A stretch of DNA of 64,000 nucleotides, taken from assembly GCF_039539445.1 (NCBI RefSeq), contig NZ_BAABDD010000021.1:15093-79092 (forward strand), given 5' to 3'. Shown here piece after piece: positions 29,701 to 37,900 of this stretch; position 1 is the stretch's first letter; every line of letters starts with the position of its first letter. The DNA comes from Salinactinospora qingdaonensis (GTDB lineage: Bacteria > Actinomycetota > Actinomycetes > Streptosporangiales > Streptosporangiaceae). Made by a program: the position numbers and the translations under genes. The notes below the pieces were generated by a model. It was given only the letters and a program-made list of their open reading frames with translations, did no database searches and was not told where the DNA came from.

Positions 29701-30721
29701 CGAACACCTGAACAGGAGCGGTGGGGTGAGCGACCCGCCGGCACGTACCCATCTGCGCGATTTCGGCAGGGCCGCACACAGCCAAGACCCCACGCCGGAG
29801 GTCGCTGTCCAGGACCACCGTGAAACCAGCGATCCTCCGAAGGGAGAAACCGTGTCCCGGGACCGCAAGATCGCCCTCCGTTCCCTCGCGCCGCCCGAGA
29901 CGAGCGCGGAGCAAGACCCGCCCACGCCGTCGCGGCCGCCCGTGTCCGGTGCGGTACCCCCCGCAGGGCCTGCGGCCGCGGAGCCGGCTCCGGCCGAGGA
30001 AGCTTCGCAATCGCCGCCTTTGCCCCCACACCTCGAACGCGAACTCTCGGAGTTGCTCGCCTCGGTGCTCTACCTCGCGCCGGAGGAGCTCGATCCTCGT
30101 TTGACGTTCCAGGACTTGGGGGTGGACTCGATTCTGGGCGTCGAGTTCGTCTCCTTGGTCAACGAGCGCTTCGGCGTCTCGATCAAGGCGACCGTGCTCT
30201 ACGACCATCCGACGCCTTCGGCCCTGGCCGGTCATGTCGCCGGCCTCCTGCACGAGGGGGAGCAGACGGCGGCCCCACCCTCCGCCCCGGCTGCACCCCT
30301 CCAAGAGGCGTCGGCACCGGCTGCGCCGACCTCGGGGCAGCGCACCTCGGAGGTTTTCGACGTGCTGCGGGCGCGGCTCGCCGACGTGCTCTACAGCTCC
30401 GAAGCCGATCTCGGTGAAGACCAACCGTTCAGCGAACTCGGGCTCGACTCGGTGCTCGGCGTGGAGTTCACGAGGTTCATCAACAGCACCTACGGCCTTG
30501 AGCTGAAGGCCGACGTCCTCTACGACCATCCAAACCTCCGCGCACTGTCACGACATGTCGGTGAGCTCCTCACCCCGTCTGCTTCCTCCGACGCGGAATC
30601 TGCTCCGCCCTCCGACACGGACACGGTTCTCGCGGCGGTGCGTGACAACAAGCTGACGGTCGACCAGGCCCTCGGCATGCTCCAGGCGCTCTCAGCAAAG
30701 GAGTGGGAACGTGACCGATGA
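23789..30721 (+). CDS. Trans-AT PKS, modules 4 and 5 (KS-DH-KR-ACP; KS-ACP-ACP)
   Basis: 2310 residues; ATG 23789 overlaps the previous stop by 4 nt. Module 4: KS 12-430 (VQTACSSSL, Cys178; Gln for the usual Asp, plausibly a KS taking an aminoacyl chain), DH ~590-855 (HVVDQEPVLP: His615 and Pro624 kept, Gly replaced by Gln; second motif SPFLLDGVLQA has Ser763 for His but keeps Asp768), KR ~1025-1215 (cofactor loop NGMGHLA, i.e. GxGxxA; SxxY-N region FSSVSAPLGS/DYAFAN), ACP Ser1329. Module 5: KS ~1408-1835 (Cys1582), a long Pro/Ala linker, then two ACPs, Ser2114 (GVDSIL) and Ser2221 (GLDSVL). Tandem ACPs without reductive domains, directly before a beta-branching cassette, mark the module where the beta-keto group becomes a methyl branch. 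Malonyl comes from the discrete AT. Expected result: Gly-CH=CH, then a beta-methyl diene. Confidence 0.92.
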   Translation: MSTDLSEEDPNAVALIGLACRFGSAGSAEELWELMGRAQSTVRRYSSEELLALGHDRATLDRSGFVPAGSALADAEAFDAEFFGYSPQHAEWLDPQQRLLLETSWHALEDACIAPRGTGLRTAVFTSVGQPASPPLSITDLDAAGMVRFSSTDKDFAATRLSYKLGLDGPSMTVQTACSSSLVGVHLAVESLLDEECDAALVGGASLHFPQAGYTASRDMILSPTGGCRPFDDSADGTVFGNGVGAVVLRRLADAVADGDPVRAVIRGSAVNNDGARKMDFHAPSPEGQEAVLREALVLGEVDPSTVGYVEAHGTGTHMGDTVEFSALARVYGGDRRAEPCLLGSVKNTVGHTNTAAGVAGLIRAVLCLEHGQVPAQHDFRSPNSQLSRAGSGLVVGEGAAHWPVTSGPRRAAVSSFGIGGTNAHVVLEQAPEPKSAPQMPAGPQIVALSARSVEALEETAGRLADALERSPQVRLADVAATLTLGREHERERLAVVCDDVATAIARLRDGGDLVRGTVDRVPADDGPKPQGGEDAASIARSWVEGRGQLPEPASQARRVRLPGYPFARRRWPRPGAGGEDPPRLSGMLDRNVSTLEAVRFERVLLPEEPLVADHVVDQEPVLPAAAYVDMALAAAQEALGAPVTGLRDVTIHRPLRVRARTRLLAEVVSEKQDTTVRVRSQQGAESVAHMEATVVTGEPVSVPTFEPDDQARSMPVEDLYRRFAAGGVEYGPAFRVLERLSRGADGAVATVVAADAGDHRVSPFLLDGVLQAVLGCLTEDDLDGETFVPFGVGRIDVLDDVPSRAHVHVRPVSSRGGGRRVRVFDLTVQGDGGAVVLRLNGLALRPVSRASATVPEGVHLYRPTTEALAPAEAEVTAPVVLYGTDAQAAACRDALGVSTVVRDVSELPHGDRRAPVVVWPLPEEPDLRAQVVAVFRMLRDLVRTLSRRGGRIVIPYPKGAAAGPGIAAVGRSLAAENPRVFVTAVEVAPQQDMATTVAGALATAAGGGDVLKNGRTTVLSPLRIRPRAGGRPFTVGGRYWINGMGHLAEALAAHLLDRYGAHVVLTGRSQDQGERGAVLERLSAAGGTVEYHRLDCTDSEAVGSFAAGIEPVQGVFHCAGVLRDSFVANKTPETAWEVVAPKLLGAMALDEATAHWELDHFVMFSSVSAPLGSLGQADYAFANAAMDTFAHQRSRRRSGRTLSIAWPYWSDGGMGGDTAEEMLGRVGMAPLTTGDGLMTLEALLSGEDVPVDPVVLAGDRERLTASFPQLRTDEPESPVARQEPTAGRSGADRDAVVGHIAAAVAEAAKIPLDQIVPERTFEELGLDSLLVVRTVELLERNFGPLAKTLLFEFQTVGELADHLLSEHAEQSAALEAPVSVDTPPPPPEVSASPAESHPARGQDAGAIAIIGMAGRYPQGEDLDEFWRMLLEGTDCVTEVPSERWDADALYDPDRERSDRTYTKWGSFLDGVTDFDAPLFNLSPREASITDPQARLFLENCWATLEDAGYRPDDLTGLDDPLHQRDVGVFVGAMYGEYQLHEAEERLRGNPILANSSYWSIANRVSYFFDFQGPSVAVDTACSSALTAIQLACESLRAGSCRVAVAGGVNVLIHPNKYFMLGQGRFASSDGRCRSFGAGGDGYVPGEGVGSVLLKPLTEAIAAGDHIHGVIRGSAVNHGGRTSGYTVPNPKAQADLITKALRDASLTAGELDYIEAHGTGTALGDPIEVRGLTSAFARDEVTRAGSVPIGSVKSNLGHLESAAGVVALHKVLLQMQHATLVPSIHATPPNPEIDFDATPFVVQQRVAPWRSRSGEPLRAGISSFGAGGANAHLVVEQAPERAPRSGASAGPVVVFLSARTDSALAAYAQALHDHVAETRPELDDIAYTFAVGRAELARRRAVPAGDLDELLEGLSKVAHGAAPAGTAETADWEAGGAVDKVAACGAAGRGRRIPLPTYPFERVRCWYDLQIEHLNRSGGVSDPPARTHLRDFGRAAHSQDPTPEVAVQDHRETSDPPKGETVSRDRKIALRSLAPPETSAEQDPPTPSRPPVSGAVPPAGPAAAEPAPAEEASQSPPLPPHLERELSELLASVLYLAPEELDPRLTFQDLGVDSILGVEFVSLVNERFGVSIKATVLYDHPTPSALAGHVAGLLHEGEQTAAPPSAPAAPLQEASAPAAPTSGQRTSEVFDVLRARLADVLYSSEADLGEDQPFSELGLDSVLGVEFTRFINSTYGLELKADVLYDHPNLRALSRHVGELLTPSASSDAESAPPSDTDTVLAAVRDNKLTVDQALGMLQALSAKEWERDR

Positions 30722-30950
30722 CGAGATCTTCGAGACGGTGCGCCGCCACATCGGCGATGTCCTTCCCCTCGTCGAGACCGACGCGATCCGCATCGACCAG
30801 AGCATGCGGGAGTTGGGGGCCAACTCGATCGACCGGATGGATGTGGTCATAGGGGTGCAGGACGAACTGGGGATCGCCATACCCAGCGACCACCTCGCGG
30901 GAGTACACGACATCCGTTCGCTCGTGGACGTGCTCCGGGAGCACCTGTGA
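30711..30950 (+). CDS. Free-standing acyl carrier protein of the beta-branching cassette
   Basis: 79 residues from GTG 30711, overlapping the preceding stop by 11 nt. A single ACP fold with the phosphopantetheine motif GANSIDRMDV (Asn for the usual Asp before the serine, as often seen in HMG-synthase-cassette donor ACPs) and the helix III region IPSDHLAGVHDIRSLVDVL. In characterised cassettes it carries malonyl, which is decarboxylated to acetyl and handed to the HMG-CoA-synthase-like enzyme. It overlaps the next gene, the decarboxylase, by 4 nt. Confidence 0.9.
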   Translation: MTDDEIFETVRRHIGDVLPLVETDAIRIDQSMRELGANSIDRMDVVIGVQDELGIAIPSDHLAGVHDIRSLVDVLREHL

Positions 30951-32209
30951 GGCCGAGAGATGGTGCGCGCCGGCGACCTGACCACGAGCGTGTCCTGGTC
31001 ACCTCAGCCTCCGTCCTGAGTCCCCTCGCCGAGGAGCTGGACGGTTTCACCGAGGCCCTGCTCCAGGGGCGCAGCGGGGTGTGCCTGGCCGAGGAGAAAA
31101 CGCCCGCCGCCTGGCTCCACGGGTTCACTCTCGACGGATGGTGCGCCCGCAACCTGGCGGACGACCCCGCCGGGGCCACGGGACTGCGCGCCACCGCGGG
31201 GCGGGCCGCCCCGCCCGCGCAGACCGCCGCCTGCGTCGCCGTTCAGGCGCTGAGAGCCGCCGGACTGACCGCAGGCCCCCGCACCGGCGTTCTCGTCGCC
31301 GGCAGCAACCTTGCGCTTGACCACCAGGCTCGCACGGTACGCGGATTCCAGCGCAGACCCGGTGCGCTCCGTGCCTCCTACGCGCTGACCCACCTGGATA
31401 TCGACACTGTGGGCACGGTCAGCGAGGTCACCGGCGCCTGCGCGGAGGGATGGACGGTCGGCGGCGGCTCTGCCAGCGGCTCCCTCGCTGTTATCCAGGC
31501 AGCCCGAATGCTGGCGTCGGGCTGGGTGGACCACTGTCTTGTGGTCGCACCCATGGCAGAGCTGTCCGATACCGAGCGAGAGGCGTTCCGGCGTGCCGGT
31601 GCGATGTCCTCCGGCGATGGTTCCCGGGCTCCGCACGAGGTCTGCCGGCCCTTCGACGCCGACCGCTCCGGCTTCGTCTACGGCCAGGCCGCGGCGGCGC
31701 TGGTGATGGAGCGCGCCGATACGGCGCGCGGTCGCGACGCTCCCGTACTGGCCGAGGTCCTCGGGTGCGGACAGCGCCTCGACGCCAAACGCGGTACCGA
31801 GCCCTCCAGCACGGGACAGGTCGCCGCCATCCGCGCCGCGCTCGCCGATGCCGGCTGTGCACCGGAGGAGGTGGACTACATCAACGCGCACGCGACCGGA
31901 TCGGTGCTGGGCGACGAGATCGAGGCCCAGTCGCTGCGAACCGTCTTCGGCACCGCGACTCCACCGGTCAATTCGACAAAACCGCTGGTGGGCCACTGCC
32001 TTTCGGCCGCTGGGGCGGTGGAGATCGTCGCAACCATGGCCCAGATGCGCGCCGGAGCCTGCCACCCCAACCCCAACCTTGACAGCCCGATCGACGATCG
32101 GCTCGGACTCGTCGGTCGTACGGCAGTGGAGCACCGCATCCGTACCGCGTTGTCGTCCAGCTTCGCGTTCGGTGGAATCAACGCTTCGGTCCTCATACGG
32201 GCCGCCTAA
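30947..32209 (+). CDS. Decarboxylative ketosynthase of the beta-branching cassette (Cys-to-Ser)
   Basis: 420 residues, GTG 30947 overlapping the ACP stop. Ketosynthase fold with the nucleophile Cys replaced by Ser175 (GGGSASGSLAV). The histidines survive in INAHATGSVLGDEIE and KPLVGHCLSAAGA, and the C-terminal FAFGGINASV glycine loop is intact. Such KS-like enzymes cannot condense; they decarboxylate malonyl-ACP to acetyl-ACP for beta-branching. Its place between the donor ACP and the HMG-synthase-like gene supports this strongly. Confidence 0.9.
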   Translation: MRPRDGARRRPDHERVLVTSASVLSPLAEELDGFTEALLQGRSGVCLAEEKTPAAWLHGFTLDGWCARNLADDPAGATGLRATAGRAAPPAQTAACVAVQALRAAGLTAGPRTGVLVAGSNLALDHQARTVRGFQRRPGALRASYALTHLDIDTVGTVSEVTGACAEGWTVGGGSASGSLAVIQAARMLASGWVDHCLVVAPMAELSDTEREAFRRAGAMSSGDGSRAPHEVCRPFDADRSGFVYGQAAAALVMERADTARGRDAPVLAEVLGCGQRLDAKRGTEPSSTGQVAAIRAALADAGCAPEEVDYINAHATGSVLGDEIEAQSLRTVFGTATPPVNSTKPLVGHCLSAAGAVEIVATMAQMRAGACHPNPNLDSPIDDRLGLVGRTAVEHRIRTALSSSFAFGGINASVLIRAA

Positions 32210-32225
32210 CCCCCAAGGAACCCAG

Positions 32226-33473
32226 ATGAAGCAGGTAGGAATCGAGGCCATCAACGCCTACTGCGGCGAGACCTATGTGGATGTCCCGGAGCTGTTCCAG
32301 GCACGGGATCTCGACGGCGCCAGGTTGGACAACCTGATGATGAGCCGTAAGAGCGTGGCTCTGCACTGCGAGGACGCGGTTTCGTTCGCAGTCAACGCGG
32401 CCAAGCCCATCGTGGACGCCCTCAGCGAAGCGGAGCGGGCCTCGATCGAGCTGCTCGTCGTAGGCACCGAGTCCGGGGTGGACTTCGGCAAATCGCTGGC
32501 TACCTACGTCCACGACCTCCTCGGCCTGGGGCGTGCGTGCCGGCTGTTCGAGACTAAGCAGGCATGTTACGCCGGAACAGCCGCGATGCAGATGGCGGCG
32601 GCCGTCGTCGCGGCGAGCCCGTTCGACGGTGCGAAGGCGCTGGTGATCTCCAGCGACGTGGCCCGCCCCGTTCCCAACACCTACGTGGAACCGAGCCAGG
32701 GAGCGGGCGCGGCGGCGATGCTGATCAGCGACCGGCCCACCGTCGCTGCCTTCGACTACGGCGCCAACGGTTTTCACAGCTTCGAGACGATGGACACCTG
32801 TCGGCCCACGCCCGAGACCGAGGCTGGAGATGTCGACCTCTCCCTGCTGACCTATATCGACTGCTTTCGGGGCGCGTTCACCGACTACGCGAGCAAGGTG
32901 GAGGGCGCCGACATCGTCGACTCCTTCGACCTGTTGGCGATGCACACTCCTTTTCCGGGCATGGTCAAGGGCGCCCACCGCACTGTTCTGCGCCGCCTGA
33001 AGAGTATGTCCCCGGAGGAGCTCGAAGCCGACTTTGTCCGCCGGCTGGGGCCCGCGATCACTTACCCCCGCGAAGTCGGCAACATCTACGCGGGCACGGT
33101 GTTTCTCTCCCTCGCCGGAGCCATCGACAACGCCGTCATCGACCGGGAATCGCGGATCGGGGTCTTCTCCTATGGCTCGGGCTGCTCTTCGGAGTTCTAC
33201 AGCGTGGTGGTCTCCCCGGACTCACAGCGCGCGGTGCACGGGATGGGGATCGGTGCGGCGCTGGCCCAGCGCTACAGGCTCTCGGTCGAAGAGTACGACG
33301 AGATACTGGCCGCTACCGCCGAGCTGAAGTTCGGTGCTCCCGATTTCACGGTCGACCTGCACCGCTTCTCGCACATCGTGACGGCGCAACTGTCGCGGCG
33401 ACCACGGCTGGCGCTAGCGGAGATCCGCGACTATCACCGCGAATACGTGTGGCTTGGCGGTGAGAACGGGTGA
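32226..33473 (+). CDS. HMG-CoA-synthase-like enzyme for beta-alkylation
   Basis: 415 residues from ATG 32226 with AAGGAA upstream. The frame is open further upstream only as a shadow of the previous gene. Family signatures: VGIEAINAYCGETYVD at the N-terminus, GTESGVDFGKS, nucleophile region KQACYAGTAAM with Cys114, FDLLAMHTPFPGMVKGAH, and SYGSGCSSEFYS. It adds the acetyl carbanion from the donor ACP to the beta-ketone of the chain held on the tandem ACPs of module 5, giving a beta-hydroxy-beta-carboxymethyl intermediate. It overlaps ECH1 by 4 nt. Length is normal for the family. Confidence 0.93.
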   Translation: MKQVGIEAINAYCGETYVDVPELFQARDLDGARLDNLMMSRKSVALHCEDAVSFAVNAAKPIVDALSEAERASIELLVVGTESGVDFGKSLATYVHDLLGLGRACRLFETKQACYAGTAAMQMAAAVVAASPFDGAKALVISSDVARPVPNTYVEPSQGAGAAAMLISDRPTVAAFDYGANGFHSFETMDTCRPTPETEAGDVDLSLLTYIDCFRGAFTDYASKVEGADIVDSFDLLAMHTPFPGMVKGAHRTVLRRLKSMSPEELEADFVRRLGPAITYPREVGNIYAGTVFLSLAGAIDNAVIDRESRIGVFSYGSGCSSEFYSVVVSPDSQRAVHGMGIGAALAQRYRLSVEEYDEILAATAELKFGAPDFTVDLHRFSHIVTAQLSRRPRLALAEIRDYHREYVWLGGENG

Positions 33474-34204
33474 TACGTGTACGACCCGGCCCAGGGCACG
33501 TCCGTGTCACCCTGGAGCGCCCCGAACGGCGCAACACGATCGACGAGGCGTTCCTCGACGAGCTGTCCGCGGCGCTGACCGAGGCCGAAGCTCGCGCGGA
33601 CTGTCGGGTCGTGGTGCTCTCGGCGACGGGCGAGGACTTCTGCGCCGGAATGGACCTGGACACCTCGCACCTCGACGCCGGGGAGGGGGAACTGCCCTAT
33701 TGGAGGCTGCTGGAGCGGCTCGCGACGACCGAACTCGTCACCGTCGCCGCCGTGGACGGCGCCGCGACGGCGGGGGGCGTGGGGCTGGCCGCCGCGTGCG
33801 ACATGGTGCTGGCGGGGCGGAGCGCGACATTTCGGCTCACAGAGGCCCTCTTCGGGCTCGTGCCCGCGATGGCCCTGCCCTTCGTCGCGCGGCGTGTCGG
33901 AGAGCAACGTGCTTTCACCGCCACGTTGACGGCCGAGGAGTTCGACGCGCAGGCAGCGGTGGAGACGGGGCTTGCCGACCAGACCGCGCCGACGGCAGAG
34001 GAGCTGGTGCGGCCCCTGCTAGTCAAGTTGCGCAGAGTCGACCGCGACACCGTCGCGGCGGTGAAGTCCTATCGCTCGACGGTCTTTCCACGCCCCGCCG
34101 AGCTGGGGGCAGTGGTCAGCCGGGCGTTTCTGGACCGTCTCGCCCAGCCGGACGTGCAGCGGAACATGGCCGATCTCAAGCGGGCACTCGGGGGGCTGCC
34201 ATGA
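33470..34204 (+). CDS. Enoyl-CoA-hydratase-like protein ECH1 (dehydratase of the beta-branching cassette)
   Basis: 244 residues, overlapping the HMG-synthase-like gene by 4 nt at 33470. Crotonase fold: ERPERRNTID, oxyanion-hole segment FCAGMDLDTS, second loop GAATAGGVGLAAACDM. In these cassettes the first crotonase dehydrates the HMG-like adduct and the second decarboxylates it. Assignment as ECH1 rests on gene order and the CAGMD type of motif. Its last codons overlap the ATG of the next crotonase gene (ATGA at 34201). Confidence 0.87.
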   Translation: MIRVRPGPGHVRVTLERPERRNTIDEAFLDELSAALTEAEARADCRVVVLSATGEDFCAGMDLDTSHLDAGEGELPYWRLLERLATTELVTVAAVDGAATAGGVGLAAACDMVLAGRSATFRLTEALFGLVPAMALPFVARRVGEQRAFTATLTAEEFDAQAAVETGLADQTAPTAEELVRPLLVKLRRVDRDTVAAVKSYRSTVFPRPAELGAVVSRAFLDRLAQPDVQRNMADLKRALGGLP

Positions 34205-34953
34205 CCGAAACCGTCGTCGATCTGTCTTGGGAAGGGCCGACCGCTGTCGTCACGATGGCGGACACGGTGGGACGCAACACCTTCAGCCCGGAACTGTCGG
34301 GCGGGCTGGTCGCGGCCGTGGAGGCCGCGGCCGCCGAACCCCGCACGAGGGTGGTGCTCGTCGAGGGACTGCCGGAACTTTTCTGCGCGGGCGGCAGGCA
34401 GGCCGAACTGCTGGACTTCGCGAAGGGGCGAGGCAGCTTCGACGAGGACGACTTCTTCCGGATCTTCCTGCGCTGCCCGCTGCCGGTGGTGGCAGCCGTG
34501 CAGGGGCACGCGATCGGCGGCGGACTCGTGATGGCCCTGTACGCCGACCTCCTCGTGCTGTCGGAGAGGTCGATCTACACCGCCAATTTCATGCGTTACG
34601 GCTTCACTCCGGGGATGGGCGCCACCCACGTGCTCCCCGCCAAACTCGGTGCGCTCCTGGGCCAGGAGATGCTCTACACCGGTCGCAATTATCGGGGTGC
34701 CGAGCTGCGCCGGCGCGGGGCGCCACCGAGCATCGTCGCCCATTCCGAGGTTCCCCGCACCGCACGGGAGTTGGCCTCGACCGTCGCCCAAGCCCCACGC
34801 GGCTCGCTTGAGCTGCTCAAGAAGGAGACGGCGGCACCGCTGGCGGAGCGGACCGAGTCCGCGATCGCTCGGGAGACCGAGATGCACCGGGTCTCCTTCC
34901 ACCTGCCCGAAGTACACGAGCGGATCAGCACCTCCTACGGCGGTGCGCGATGA
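34201..34953 (+). CDS. Enoyl-CoA-hydratase-like protein ECH2 (decarboxylase of the beta-branching cassette)
   Basis: 250 residues from ATG 34201 (ATGA overlap with ECH1). The open frame reaches back to 33454, but that part is the shadow of ECH1. Crotonase fold with FCAGGRQAEL, GHAIGGGLVMALYADL, and a C-terminal helix LLKKETAAPLAERT. It is predicted to decarboxylate the glutaconyl-type intermediate to the beta-methyl alkene. It overlaps the next PKS gene by 4 nt. Confidence 0.87.
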   Translation: MTETVVDLSWEGPTAVVTMADTVGRNTFSPELSGGLVAAVEAAAAEPRTRVVLVEGLPELFCAGGRQAELLDFAKGRGSFDEDDFFRIFLRCPLPVVAAVQGHAIGGGLVMALYADLLVLSERSIYTANFMRYGFTPGMGATHVLPAKLGALLGQEMLYTGRNYRGAELRRRGAPPSIVAHSEVPRTARELASTVAQAPRGSLELLKKETAAPLAERTESAIARETEMHRVSFHLPEVHERISTSYGGAR

Positions 34954-37900
34954 CACGAGGAAACATGGACGCACGAGACATCTTGACCCGGCTCAGCAAC
35001 GGGGAGCTCGACCTAGGCGAGGCGTCCGTCCGGCTGCGTGGACTCGACCGAGCCGCGACCGGTTCGCAGGAACCCCAAACCGGTGCCCCAGCCCGAGAGC
35101 CGATCGCGGTCATCGGGCTCAGCGCGCGCTTTCCCGGCTCTGAGGACGCGGACCAGTTCTGGGACCACCTGCTGGAGGGCACCGACTCGGTCACCCAGGT
35201 GCCCGCTGACCGATGGCCGATCGAGCGGTACCACGACGCCGACCCCGGCGCCGTCGGTACCACCAGCTCCAAGTGGGGCGCTTTCATCGCCGACGCGACA
35301 GCGTTCGACGCCGAGTTCTTCGGGATGACTCCGCGAGAGGCCGAGCTGACAGATCCGCAGGCTCGACTGTTCCTCCAGGAGGCGTGGCGCGCGCTGGAGA
35401 ACGCCGGACAGCTTCCCGCGGAACTCGCCGGCAGTCGTTGCGGCGTGTACGCCGGGGTGATGCTCAACGACTATGTGAACCGGATCGAGCGCAGCAGTCC
35501 GCACTCCCGGCTTCCCCAGGTGATGCAGGGAAACTCGAACTCGATGGTCACCGCGCGGTTGGCGTACCGGCTGGACCTACGCGGCCCCACGGCGACGGTC
35601 GACACGGCGTGCTCCTCCTCCCTGACCGCGCTTCACATGGCGTGTCAGTCGCTGTGGCTCGACGAGGCCGACATGATGGTGGTGGGAGGCGTCACTCTCT
35701 ACTTCACCGAGCTCCCCTACGTCTATATGAGCGGCGCGGGGATGCTGTCGCCGAGCGGAAGCGAGCGGGCGTTCGACGCGGGGGCCGACGGCATCGTCCC
35801 CGGCGAGGGCTGCGCCGTGGTCGTACTCAAACACCTTTCGCGCGCGTTGGCCGACGGTGATCCCGTGCGCGCGGTGATCCGGGCCAGCGGGACCAACTCC
35901 GACGGGCAGACCAACGGCATCACCGCACCCAGCGGCGCGTCCCAGGCCGCGCTGATCAGGCAGACGTATGAGCGGTTCGGCGTCGATCCGGCCACGATCG
36001 ACTACGTCGAGTGCCACGGGACCGGGACTCCCCTTGGCGATCCGATCGAGGTGGGCGCGCTCAACGAGGCGTTCCGAGGGTCGGGGGCGCCCGCCGGCAG
36101 CGTCCCGATCGGCTCGGTGAAAAGCAACATCGGGCACACCTCCGCAGCAGCCGGCCTGGCCGGCCTGGTCAAGGCGATGGGTGTGGTGAACAGCGGGGAG
36201 GTACCCCCGACTTTGCACCAGGAGCGTGTGAACCCCCGGCTTCCCCTCTCCGAGGGGCCGTTCACGGTTGCCGACCGACGCATGACGCTGCGGGAGCCCC
36301 CGCGACCCAAGCGGGCCGCCGTGAGTTCCTTCGGGTTCAGCGGGACGAACGCTCACGTCGTCGTCGAGCAGCCGCCGGAGCCGCCGGCGCGCGCCGTCTC
36401 GGACGAACCTGCGGTGGTGGTGCTGTCCGCGCGCCACCCCGAGGGGCTTGCTGCCGCCAAGCGGGCGCTACGGCGCTGGCTTGCCGGCCCCGGTGCGGCT
36501 GCGGCGCTCTGCGACGTCGCGCATACTCTCGCCGTCGCCCGGACGCACCATTCTCACCGGGAGGCCCTGGTGGTCCGTGACCGCGCCGAGCTGCTGGCGG
36601 CTTTGGAGGGGCGGCAGGTGTCGCCCGCTCCGGCCCATCTGGCCGAACTGGCTCAGCGTTACCTGGCGGGCGAGGATGTCGACTGGGCCGAGGTGTACCC
36701 GCCGGCCACCCACCGCCGACTCGCCCTTCCCGGCTCCTCGTTCGCCGATGACCGATACGCGGTCGCGCCGGAAGAGCCCGGGGGCCGGGGGCAGAGCCGT
36801 GCCGGAACCGAACCGGTGCCCCTGCCCCGCCAGGAAGACCCTCGGGTAGCCGAGCTCACCCTGCTACAGCCGGTGTGGACGCACCGACCGGAGCCGGCGG
36901 CGGAAGCCGCGGCGGGGGCGGTGGCCGTTCACGACCCACGCGGCGACCTCGTCGCGGCCCTCCCCGGGGCACACTCGACGTCCTCGCTCGACACGCAGCC
37001 CGCAGCGGTGGTGCTCAGGCTCGACCACGCTGAGAGCGCTGCGCTCGTCGAGGCCTTCGAGGTGGTTCGTGGGGTGCTGTCGTCTGGGACCCGCGACCGG
37101 CCGCTCACGCTCTTGGTGCTGACGGCCGACCCCGCGCTCGCTCCCGCCGCGGCGGCCTTCCTCCGGTCGGTCTGCGGGGAGAATCCCCGCGTGTCCGGTC
37201 GCGCCGTGCTCGTCGACGACACGGGCGCGGCCGCCGCGCCCGTGGTCCAAGCCGAACTCGCGGCCCCGGGCACGCTGACCGAGATGTGCGTCGACCGGCG
37301 TGCGGGCACACGCGAGGTGATGGCGTGGCAGAGCCTTCACACGGCGGACACGCGCCCGGAGGCGTTTCGCGTCGGCGGTGTCTACCTCGTGACCGGGGGC
37401 GCGGGAGGGATCGGCCGGGCTTTGACGGCGCATCTCGTGGACCGGTATTCGGCTCGGGTCGTCGTCTGCGGCAGGACCCCGTGGGAGGAGCTGGCGCCCG
37501 AGGCGCGTCCGCCGCTTCGCGCGGGAGCGGTCCGCTACGTGGCCGCCGACACCGCCGATCCCGACGCCGTCGTCGAACTGGTCGGCGACATCCTCGCCAC
37601 GGAGGGCGAGCTGCACGGCGTACTGCACGCGGCGGGTCTGGTCCGTGACGCTTTCCTGACCCGCAAGGCCCCGCAGGACCTGGAAGCGGTGCTCCGGCCC
37701 AAAGTCGACGGCGTCAGGGCGCTGGACCTGGCCACCCGCGACCTGCCGTTGGACATGTTCGTGCTGTTCTCCTCCGTCGCAGCGGTGACCGGCAACATTG
37801 GACAGGCGGACTACGCTTTCGGCAACGGCTACCTCGACGGCTTCGCCCATGACCGCGCCCGCCTGGTCCGCCACGGCCTTAGGTCCGGACGCACGCTCTC

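Noticed and set aside
31848..32225. N-terminal extension of the HMG-CoA-synthase-like gene
   Set aside because: Shifted frame of the decarboxylative KS; ATG 32226 has AAGGAA and begins the family sequence.
33454..34200. N-terminal extension of ECH2
   Set aside because: It is the shifted frame of ECH1; homology to crotonases starts at ATG 34201, which overlaps the ECH1 stop.
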